Assembly: GCA_037176845.1 (NCBI GenBank)
Contig: JAYKXP010000217.1
Span: forward strand, 1 to 61,144
Origin: Paramarasmius palmivorus
Taxonomy: Eukaryota > Basidiomycota > Agaricomycetes > Agaricales > Marasmiaceae
Length of the DNA: 61,144 bases
Direction: 5' to 3'
In this document: in pieces, positions 52,235 to 61,144 of the stretch
Numbering within the stretch: position 1 is the stretch's first letter
Layout: every line of letters begins with the position of its first letter
The notes under the pieces: generated by a model
What the model was told of the DNA's origin: nothing
Databases searched by the model: none
The model's input: only the letters and a program-made list of their open reading frames with translations
Program-made: the position numbers and the translations under genes

Positions 52235-53180
52235 ATTGCTGAGGGAAGCTAGGATGGTGGTGGTAGGAAAGCAAGAGGTGGTGGTCACGCAATCTTGATG
52301 GTTCGTACCGTTTCCAAAAACCTGTCACCACGTGGGCCACTAATCTGATCAAGTTTCAGGGTGTTTTCTGCCTGGAATTCTGGACAACACTGGTAATTTC
52401 CAACGGTCAGGAGCGGCGCGCGGAAAATGCGAAAGGTACGGACCAGTGGACCAAAATTCCTGGCTCTCCTGCTCAACATGCCCAAGAAAAGGGAGTCCTA
52501 CCGTGCTTGATTGGCCCTACTTCAGTCTCAGTTGGGTTGTTTTCAGGCGTCCATTCAATACGACAGCCCTACAAAATACTCCAACGCAATAGTTCATCTT
52601 TGGTGCCAAACCTTCGATCCGCTGAATGAGGCATGTGCAGAGCCTGCTCCGGTAGAAGGGGAGCATGTCCTGAGGGATAACGGTGAGCTTACTCGAGAGG
52701 TGAGGACGTCGTATGCTTTAGGACGGATTGTCACTCACCAGCTCTGTACAGAGAATTAAAAATTGGTTTCGGTATCAATGCTTTCTCAAAACCGACGCTC
52801 CGAACGCGTCCATATAACATGTGTGTGAGCTCAAACAATTTCTGTGTCATTTAATCCATCGTGAATGATTCTTCTATTGTCCAGCGAGGAGCCAATAAGG
52901 CATTCCTTCGTAGTAGTAGAACTCGAGTAGAACTAGAGCCCTCTGAACCTGTAATTTGAAATCTCAGTTGTGAACAGTAATTAGACAAGGCGGCAAACAG
53001 GTAGTCACCAGTGGTCACATATTTTTGCCGGTTTTAAGGGACCGTAACCAGATCCGTTTCAGATCGGGAGCTTGACGCGTTATATTATTGCCCAGAGGAA
53101 ACGATCCCCTTCCTTGCTCCTGGCTTACTCCTCCATTTCCAAGCGCTTCCTCACGGTCACTATCTTGCCCGAAGCTCACT
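52235..53180. other. Intergenic region, nothing clear
   Basis: A plus frame of 82 codons at 52511 has no support. It holds the promoters of the flanking divergent genes. Confidence 0.35.
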
Positions 53181-56146
53181 ATGGTCAACCCTGGCGCTTT
53201 CACAGGTTCTAGATTGACTTTTCTCCATTCCCATATCGAGGCCTACGGTGTCGCGGTTCAAGAGGGATGGGTGAAAGATTTTGTGGCTGACTTGGCCCGT
53301 CGCTACCACAAGAGGTATCCTGCAAGTCTTGAACACAACAAGGAACCCACGGAGGAGCATCTAGCTTCCGTGAACGATGATGCCCCAGACCCAGAGACCA
53401 TGTTTCCGATTCGCAAGGCAAATCAAAGCGAGGAGGCATTCCAAGAGGTAGTTCGAGAGCACGAGAACCTGAAATCAATCACGAATTACCGTGTCGCGGT
53501 GAGTCACAGTCACATACGTCACAAATTCAGAACACTTACCTTCAACTTCTATCAGCAAATCGCTCGTTGGATGAAATACCACTATGACAAGAGTCGCGGA
53601 ATCAAAAGCAAGGACAATCCATTCAGCAAGCTTATGAACCGACTCACCGGATCGTCTGTCGAGGAGCCGAAACGCAAGGCTCGAACGTACGACTTGTGGG
53701 CGAAGGGACATCCGGAGAGAGTGGACGAGTTGGTTGCAACCAGGATGGAAGAGCTCAGATTAATGGCTGAAGATGTCGTGGATGCCGATGAGACTGCTGT
53801 GGTTGATGGAGAGATGTCGAAGGGGGCAGATGGCGGATCGGATTTGTCCGAGGATGACAAGGAGCCGGAAAAGGGAGAGGAGGACAGTGGAAGCCAGTCC
53901 GATAAGGCAGAGAAGGGGAAGAAGCCGAAGAAGGCAAAGAGAGGCAAGAAGAAGGGAAAGTTCGTAAAGAAAGGTATGTTCAACCTACCAGTCATTGTTG
54001 GTGTCAAATGCTGAGACCGGGGTAGGCAAGAAAGCATTCGTACGTGTGAGGCAGGAAGTCATCAAAAAGGAGTACGACAGTCTATCGCCAGAAGACAAGA
54101 AGAGTTGGGAAGATGCAGTACAGGAAGATTGGGATAAACGTGTTGCGGAACACAAAGCGTCCCTTGATAGGGGTTTTTCCACGGAACCTCAAGCACGTCA
54201 GGAGTAGGTTTACTTTCGTTACAACGTAGTCTCTTTACTCATGTTTCTTCGTTTTTAGCTGTATTGCTCGTCTTCCCAGCTTCATCCAACCCATTCTCAA
54301 CGGTATCACGGAAGCAACAGGCATGCATTGCACGCTTGTCGTCGGCGGCCCAGAGCCTGCAGACATGGGCCGCTTAAACGTCGTATCGTAAGTAATTTTA
54401 GCAGATAGCGACAGTACAACCTGTAGCTAACGTCGCTCTTAGATTTCATTCTGGAGAAACGCTCAGTAACCCTGCCATGAATTTTGGAGAAGCATGTCAG
54501 GAAGGTTATCGCAACCTCCTGATACCGCTTTACGGGTCATACCTCCGCAAATGTTTCAGTGAGTGTTCCTTGGTTATCAAAGAAGTAGCAACACTGGTAG
54601 CTAATAATGTCATTTAGCAATCGAGGAATGTAAAAGTCGCGCTCTGCCCAAATCCGCCCTGTCCCTTGAAGGCGTCTTGATGGGAGAGCTCGGCGTTAAC
54701 TTCGATGCGCTAGATACGCCTGGTATACCCCGCGATGAACAGCCCAGCGGTACCAGTGCTGTATCCACTGGGCCTGGAAGCCAGAAAGAGGCGGTTGACA
54801 GTCAGAAGGGTTCTCAGAAGCGAACTACGCCGTCTACCCAAACCCAATCAACTGTCGTCAACTCTACCAACTCTACCGGTGACAAACCAGAGCAGGCGGC
54901 TTCCAGAAATCCCCCAGCGGCTCGGGACTCCTCCACATCTTCCCAGCCACCTCCTACAACTGCCAATCCTCCGGAATCTGGTACACCAAAGGTGTCTACG
55001 CAGCCTTTACCATCTCCAGGACAAGTTTCCTCCAACTTTTCACCTCCCCCGTCCCCTATACTCTCCAGCGCTTCTTCTCCCCCGCCGGGCTCGCCTCCTA
55101 CCACCATACCCCCTTCAACACCGCAGTTAGCTAGCTCACCGCTTTATCCTCCCTCACCAGACGGCTCTATCGCAACTGCTGATCTAGATATACCTCCCAT
55201 AGACCTGGAAGAGCCCGATCAGGACGCCTGCAATCCAGAGCCGGCACGTCCTTCCAGGAAGCGAGCAAATCCTGACAGTGAGGAGCTCACCAATGGTCGT
55301 AGCTCTGGCGGTAATAAGAGGCCCAGAAGATCGACAACAGGATCGACAACTGTAGCCGAAAAGGCAGTGGCCAGTGGAACCACCAGAAAACAGGAAACAT
55401 CCTCTTCAACGCGCGCAGCAGTCCGATCTCAACGTCCTCAAACCAAGGAAAAGCCCATTCCCGTCATACCCATTCAAACCAAGCCCAAGGTTCCCACTAC
55501 CGCTTCCCCAAACGCCGCGTCTCAGCCTTCTGGTAGATCCAAACGAAAGGCTACACAGGAGCAATCTCACCTGGAGCAGCCAAGGAAGAGGGCGAACCGT
55601 GGAAACGACACCGCCACTGCGATCACGACGGTACGGTGTCCTGATGGTGCTCCTGCCTACGTCCAGAACATCATTTCAATGGCCACAGAGGCAGGTATGG
55701 GAGACCGTTTTCTACAAACGCTCATTCTGTATCTACGCCTGGAGGATGATCAAGGCTATCAGGGTGGTAGCCTGAAGACCGTCAATCGTCCAGAAGAGAT
55801 CAAACAGTGGTATAAACGCAGGCGTGCGGTTTGGTACCCCAATATTGGTGACCTGGCCCGTTTTGGCCAAGAATTCAAATCTTGGTTTGGCGCATGCTCT
55901 CCGGCCTGGAGAGTTTCAAAAGGCAGTTCTTTGCCCTTGGTTAGGAAAAATGGAGGTGACTGGGTGTGCCTGCAGGTTCTGGGGGCAAATGGAATTGGGG
56001 CGTTCTTAGTGGCTTTGATCTGGTGGAAGAAAGCTATCAGTGCATCTTCTTTGAAAGGTTCTCGCTTGGAAGAGCTCCAGTCCCGGTTTGACGCCATGTT
56101 TGATGAGGTAGAGTATACATTCCAGTCGCTTTCGGTACAGATTTAG
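53181..56146 (+). CDS. HMG-box-like KDZ-associated protein, right copy (895 aa, intact)
   Basis: Six exons: 53181-53498, 53556-53973, 54026-54203, 54259-54387, 54443-54558, 54618-56146; 2688 nt with all phases consistent. It starts MVNPGAFTGSRLTFLHSHI. An HMG-like segment lies at about 146-172 (KARTYDLWAKGHPERVDELV), a Lys/Glu-rich tail at 185-245, and a second HMG-like unit at about 247-300 (VRQEVIKKEYDSLSPEDKKS). A conserved core follows at about 305-380 (IQPILNGITEATGMHCTLVV, MNFGEACQEGYRNLL), then a Pro/Ser/Thr-rich linker (about 390-720) and a C-terminal domain (about 725-875: YVQNIISMATEAGMGDRF, GANGIGAFLVALIWWKKAI). The homologous left copy confirms the domain limits. It probably binds DNA through its HMG units; the other two conserved domains are unnamed. 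Confidence 0.82.
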
Positions 56147-56277
56147 GTATTGGTGTATTTGTAATCCAGCGTCTAATGTAATTGGGCGTCTTTCAATGTC
56201 ACAGGTCACAAACCAGAATGTCTTTTTCTAGCCGTCTAATTGGGGATGTGATGAAGAAACGTTACTATGTAAATATC

Positions 56278-56570
56278 GGATTTGTAGTGCAGTGGATTGT
56301 GCGTCAGTACGTTGATGTTGTACCCTATGCTTACTAAGTATTTTGCTGGCTGTGGGTTCAATTCTGCTCTGTTGCAGATCTACGGTGGTGCACCTCCGGA
56401 GTCCGGGGGCATATTCCTAATTTGGTACTGGCTATGAGCTGTTGCGGCCAAGCTGCCTGGTCCCTGCCATGGGACTGGTAGTTACCAATTGGCTTATAGC
56501 CCAGGAATTTCTTGACAGGCTGCTACCATTGTGGATGCATGGGCCCAAATTGGTAGTACCATATGTGCAT
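56278..56570 (+). repeat. SINE-like repeat family 1, right copy
   Basis: A box TAGTGCAGTGGATTGTGCG (about 56285-56303), B box GCTGTGGGTTCAATTCTG (56349-56366), body with CCTCCGGAG, and tail CTACCATTGTGGATGCATGG followed by AAATTGGTAGTACCAT. It starts about 130 bases after the HMG-like gene stop, in the same sense. Confidence 0.6.
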
Positions 56571-56694
56571 ATATCAGCCATAGACATACAGGTGGGTTTC
56601 ATCGTCATGGGTCTAGGAATTCGAGATTCGCAGTACGTCACTATCCCTCGTCCCCTGCGGCTTATTCTAACCTCGTTTCTGGTTCAATTCATAG

Positions 56695-57985
56695 GGATAA
56701 ACTCAAGCAGTTGAAGGACGAGCAGAAGCGGGAGCAGACGGTCAGACAGTCTCGCAAACTGACGGATCAACGCAACGCCGTGCGTCGAAGGCTGCGAGCA
56801 TATCAAGATCTTCAACCGATTTACATGCCTGGCTTGTTGCAGCATCTCACGGACACAGCCCAGAGCGAGGACACCATGGATTCGGACCCAGAATCCGTCA
56901 AATTGTGGCTACCGTCGGAACTGCCCGAAGACCTCATCGATAGACTGTGCGTGTCTGGGTTACGTCGAGTGGAAGGCCAGCTTCAGCGTGCTAGATGCTT
57001 CAACTCACTGCATGGCGTGCGTCATACGCTACGGGTCAAGACAAGAATGGTGCTGTTCAAGAACAGGAACGTACGCGGTCAGCGAGCGTCTGGGAAATCA
57101 CGGGAAATCATCAATCGCGTCGTACGTCGTGCTAAGTGGTATGCCTCTCGCTACAGGGTGGCACGCAGTGCATACCTCAAGCTCATGGGCCCAGGAGATT
57201 GGGAGATGGTTCTGCGGCCCCTCAGAAGCGAAGACGTCAGAAGTTATCGCGATCCTGCTTCACTGAAAGTCGGTCCAGGACGGAAGGGCAACGACGAGGA
57301 CGATCAGGGAGAAGTAGAGCGGCTCCGGATTTTCAGGGAAATTGTGGCTAGAGAGGAGAAAGACAAAGACGAGGGACAGGAGGAGGAAGAGGAGGAGGAG
57401 GAATGGGAGAATGAAGAAACAACTCTCGGAGATCTAGACCTCATTCCCCCTGATCGACAGCAGTGGGAACACCGGAGCAAGCATGGAACTGGAGAGACGC
57501 GCAAAGACCTATCGTGGATTTGGACAGCTGGTGGGAAGATTGATATTGAAGATGGAGCCGACGAGAATGAGAACGAGATTCTGCGAGTAGAGTGGTGTAA
57601 GAGTCGGGCACGTGCAAGGCGGGCCATTGAGGAGGTTGCGTTGGTGCAAGAAGAGATGCGCCGCACGCTGGCGTTTTTGGAGTGGCGGGCTATCCAGTGG
57701 GAGGAGTGCACAGAAATCGATTTCGACTTACGGAGCACTGAACGCGAAGGATATACAGCATATGCGCTGTCGCAGGCGTCTGTACAACGATCCCTGAAAG
57801 CAAGGTTCCAGTTGGAATGGCAGATGCCACTGGAAAAGGTGGAGGAAATCGAGTGCTCAGAGGATCAGGATCACACGGATATGCCGGATGAGGAAGTTGA
57901 TGATTATGAGGACGATTTGGATGATGTGGATGGTGGAAACGGTGAGAACACGGACCTGTCAGATGATTCCCCCTCTCGGAAGTAG
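56695..57985 (+). pseudogene. KDZ transposase, last exon only (second copy)
   Basis: It matches exon 9 of the transposase at 39644 from RKLTDQRNAVRRR to the end: YMPGLLQHL, SVKLWLPSELPED, VRHTLRVKTRM, NVRGQRASGKSREIINR, HGTGETRKDLSWIWTAGGKI. An acceptor (CATAG) stands at its left edge, but no upstream KDZ exons exist; a SINE-like repeat is there instead. The catalytic residues and the CxC2 cluster are absent. The whole exon remains open with acidic repeats near its middle and end, so decay is slight. Confidence 0.85.
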
Positions 57986-58177
57986 AACGGAGATGAGAGT
58001 GAGGAAAGGTGAGAAAGACAGGGATCCTGATGTTCAACGCATGGTAGGAAGTCTGATTTCATTATTCCCCTGATATTGTTAGTGTGTTATTCATGTATTT
58101 TTTGTCTGGCATTTATTGTATTGTTATTTTTATTGAATCTTGTAGCAATAGCGTAGATATAACTTAACTATAACATA

Positions 58178-58400
58178 GTTCCTTAGTATAGTGGTTTGAT
58201 CACCTGAATTAAAGGTGTTAAATCCTGTGTATGTGTTCAATCCCCCAACTGGCTTTTTGGTTGTTGCAATTGGCTGTTACACACTGTCCGCAGGCTTACA
58301 TTTCCCTTATTGGGCATTGGTAAGTGCCCTCTGAGACACATGGAATTGGATTGGATATTAACATCTCTCATGCCTTGCTGGAGCCTCTAAGGCTGAGGGA
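58178..58400 (+). repeat. SINE-like repeat family 2, right copy
   Basis: A box TTAGTATAGTGGTTTGATC (58183-58201), B box GTATGTGTTCAATCCC (58229-58244), and tail GACACATGGAATTGGATTGG..ATTAACATCT as in the left copy. It begins about 190 bases after the KDZ stop at 57985 and in the same sense. Confidence 0.6.
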
Positions 58401-58683
58401 AGATTGAGGACTTGTAAATTCCGCAGGCGTTTTGAAATTGTTATTCGGCCGAAACACGTTATTAGGGGCTATTACCAAGTCTGGTACACGCGGAAGTTAC
58501 ATTTGCTTCCTTCCTTGCATATCAGTTTTGGTGGGTTTCCCATACCGCATTTTTCTGCTTTTAACTTTTTCCTGTTGTCACTTCCACGCCTTTATCTGCC
58601 AATAATAGCATTCCAATCCTAAAATACGACTTATCGAAAAAAAACGCAAAATTTTCTATGTAGCCATATGGCTGACCCTCTTT
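58401..58683. other. Junction between KDZ block and Gypsy-related relic
   Basis: AT-rich, no gene seen. A small frame at 58404-58622 is unsupported. Confidence 0.3.
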
Positions 58684-58723
58684 CTCCCCCCAAACAATAT
58701 TGAATGTCAAGCTCCGACTTGAC
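58684..58723 (+). promoter_or_regulatory. C-rich box and palindrome upstream of the gene A relative
   Basis: TCTCCCCCCAAACAATATTG is followed by GTCAAG-CTCCGA-CTTGAC (58706-58723). It has the same order and spacing as the element upstream of gene A. A TATA box (TATATAA, 58846-58852) lies about 95 bases before the ATG at 58944. Confidence 0.55.
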
Positions 58724-58943
58724 TCTTCATCCGGTCGGAGTAGGAATAAGTTCTGTCCATATTTTCCGGTGCCCAGAAGTGCGCTCCCTGACTTAGAAAA
58801 TTTTCTGGCAAGATGGTGAAATCATCCAGCAGTATTTGAATCCCTTATATAAGGATCAACAACATAGTCGTTCCTTCAACACTAACTCGAATTCTCAGCA
58901 TATTGCCAGTCTTCTTCACACTTCTAACACGTCTATCAACGTT

Positions 58944-60200
58944 ATGGCCCCAAACCCTAGTGATCATGCTCCCTCTCCAGCTCCTGTGGCTGGGTTCGAA
59001 CGTGATAAATGGGTTCGAGTGAAACGAACGGAGTCTAATGACTATACCCCTCGAAAACAGCAAACGCCAGGGTAAACCAACAATTCGCACTGAATCAGGC
59101 CAACTGCTTGCCGATCCCCCTAGTAAGTGCTGTTATTGTCTATCACAAGCTTTATATACTACTAATAAAGGGTAACAGAAAAAGCGCCACAGCTTGTCTT
59201 GAAGCAAGATGCTAATGCAGACGAGGAGGCCTTACAACCTCATACCGACAGTGACAGGCTTATCCGATCTAGTGGACTCTGCATCAAAGCTCCTTTCATC
59301 TAGATTCCTTGATAGCTTTGTGGCGAGATGGACGTTTCTCGGCCCGTGACAAGGCATTTAAGCTCGAAACAAGTACACCGTTCGCGAGAAAACTCGGAGT
59401 TCCATAAACCCGATTATAGCTTCTAAGCCTCATATGTATGCCTATTATAAGGGCGTCGTCGCACTCTATGCCATGGAGGAAAGAGATGACGAGGAAGTCA
59501 CCCTTATCCACAAAATCCGCGATGGTGACACCTGATATAACGAACTATAATCGATCCTTTACACATTATTCTAGCCTAATTAAGCTTCCTTTTAGATGGC
59601 GGACGCCAAAGGCCTGAAAGATTCCAGCCATGCCCCCTCTAAAAGCGGTGATAAATGGCGCTTCAAAAGAAGACCATCAACAGGTAAAAGCCTATAGTCT
59701 ATATCTTTTCAAATCTTGACAATTAGAAAGGCCCAGGAGTCGTCCAAGGACAAGAAAGAGGAGAAGGAGCCCAAGGAAAGGGTAAGGAAAAGGACCAAGA
59801 CTAAGGAGAAATCCTCTAAGTCCTGCACTCGTCTTTTGCTGTACTGATTGTCTACCCTTTATATTAGTATCTTTACTAACGCCAACCTTATATTAGGCTG
59901 CTTCTTCTTCCGCAGAAGCCAAATCTGCTACTCCTAGTGCAAACTTAACTCTATTCGAACGACATGTATGAGGAGTCGATATTGCACGAAGAGACTGGCT
60001 GTAAGGTATGACTCTTCTCTCTCTTGCAGCGGAGGAGTGATAGTGAGTATTTCTTCTCTATGTGTGTTGTGTGTGAGCTCAACTCATGCAGTTCTACGGA
60101 GAGAGGGCGCGCTCTTCGTACTTCTGCTATCAATCTCTCTTGAAGGAGACCGTTATGGTTCCTTTTCTCGAGCTTAGAGAAGATGCCAACTAACACGTCC
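58944..60200 (+). pseudogene. Decayed relative of Gypsy-1 antisense gene A
   Basis: It starts MAPNPSDHAPSPAPVAGFER. Blocks align in order with gene A: APQLVLKQDANADEEAL with RPKLVCKIVALDNEAH; LDSFVA; MADAKGLKDSSHAPSKSGD with MAEPKGLKDSVHAPKASEA; a Lys/Glu-rich exon; FER followed by HEETG; and LLKETVMVPFLEL with VLKQTVMIPFLQL. Several stops and frame changes interrupt it. Intron ends survive in part (for example GTAAGTGCTG near 59123). This implies a Gypsy relative inserted in the opposite orientation, most of it missing or outside the window. Confidence 0.65.
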
Positions 60201-61144
60201 CAAGGCTGGTCTAACATCTGCGTACCGAAGTGGGCGACTTGTGGAGCATAACAGTCTTTTCATGCTCGGCCAGTACCACTTTTCATAAAAGAGTTGGAGG
60301 AACCAATAGGATTCCGCCTCTCCAAGCTTGCCTTGGAAAGGTGCACTAATGGATGACGACAAGCGGCTGAATCCTACTGCAAGAGGCTACTACTGGAGGA
60401 TCCCGCCATCTGCTTAACGACTTTTGTGAAGTGGTAGACGACTTCTGGGCCTTTATACAAGCATTGAATTTCTTCCTAGGTATAGTTAGGTATGAACTCC
60501 AGACCAATATCGCTACACCATTCCCTAAGAGTATCACCGTCTCGTCTAACCTCGGACTGTGACCTTTATGCGGCGCTCAAATAATTGGTTTCCTTCGATT
60601 AATTGTAAAATAATGAGAGTTTATAGCATTATTAGCCTATAGGTCAGCAATAGTCACTTCTTTATAAAGCTCCTGCTGCCTTGTTTTATCATTGTACAAC
60701 CGTAGCTTTTGTCGCTCTTTTATCACAATTCAAAGCTATTTTGGTGGCTTCTATGATCTTTATAGCGTCCATGCAAGGCCATTCCTAAGTCTAAGACTCC
60801 TCCCAAAAGTAGAGTTTAAGGTCTTTTATAAGGGTTTTAAACGTCTGGAGATTAGCTAATACTAGGCTGCTAATGTCGTGCTTGGGTCTGTTTGGGCCTG
60901 TTCTAACACCATTTGCTTAATCGTCATCATCAACATGTATTCTTCTTCAAGTCATATTGCATTCCTCCTCTATTCACATATCTTCCTCTTCCTCTTCACC
61001 TTGCCCTTTATTTGGCATTTTCATGTGAGGATCCTGGAAAGATATAGTCCTCACTCCCTTGTATTGTTCCTCATCATCTGTCCTTTCCAGCAGACAGATC
61101 CAGCTGTTCTTTAGACATAGCGATGATTTCATGTATGTTTCTGT
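60201..61144. other. AT-rich end of window, nothing recognised
   Basis: Weak minus-strand frames (60174-60537) and a hydrophobic plus frame (60878-61114) have no recognisable domain. Confidence 0.3.

Noticed and set aside
34383..58400. KDZ terminal inverted repeats
   Set aside because: Apart from the SINE-like repeats I found no short matching inverted ends with a target duplication around the transposase.
60174..60537. Integrase remnant on the minus strand (WYWPSMKRLL)
   Set aside because: The resemblance is limited to a few residues, there are no zinc ligands, and the plus strand there continues the gene A relative.

Overview
The window looks like a transposon-dense stretch of a mushroom-forming basidiomycete (Agaricomycetes) genome. 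The evidence is a KDZ-family transposase with a CxC2 cysteine cluster, a fungal TET/JBP dioxygenase, a Helitron, Ty3/Gypsy elements of basidiomycete type, and many introns of about 50-60 nt with GT..AG ends. I see no ordinary housekeeping gene, rRNA or CRISPR.

Layout. (1) 1-3543: the 3' end of a Gypsy element (Gypsy-2): a broken minus-strand accessory gene, a polypurine tract and a 1.88-kb LTR. (2) 3544-11371: a Helitron with a Rep/DUF6570-type protein and a PIF1-type helicase, split by one in-frame TGA and missing the helicase C-terminus. (3) 11372-28982: a complete 17.6-kb Gypsy element (Gypsy-1) with two LTRs, PBS, gag, protease and pol. The three ORFs are joined by two canonical -1 frameshift sites (A AAA AAC and A AAU UUU). 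Two intron-containing genes (A and B) lie on the opposite strand between pol and the 3' LTR. The element carries 14 copies of the dyad GTGANNTCAC and a roughly 1.6-kb ATG-free leader. (4) 28983-34390: degraded sequence, a small gene with an RNase H1 N-terminal-like domain, a MITE-like element with perfect 12-bp inverted ends, and a chromovirus integrase/chromodomain remnant. (5) 34383-58400: a gene-rich KDZ block holding an intact 1136-aa KDZ transposase, an intact 526-aa TET/JBP dioxygenase, two inverted copies of a large HMG-box-like gene (one intact at 895 aa), a truncated second KDZ, and several small intact spliced genes. tRNA-derived SINE-like repeats sit in sense orientation just after the stop codons of four of these genes. 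(6) 58680-61144: a decayed copy of Gypsy-1's antisense gene A, in inverted orientation.

How the parts may work together. In the KDZ block the transposase supplies DNA cleavage, and the TET/JBP enzyme could oxidise 5-methylcytosine on silenced copies. The HMG-like proteins could bind or bend DNA. This linkage of functions is inference; the KDZ-TET/JBP association itself is known from other basidiomycetes. In Gypsy-1 the antisense genes have their own TATA boxes and a conserved C-rich/palindromic upstream element, and gene A has a homologue elsewhere in the window with matching exon blocks. They look like functional passengers of the retroelement rather than chance insertions. Exon coordinates were derived by hand from splice signals; for most cluster genes the summed exon lengths are exact multiples of three with an open frame, which supports the models.
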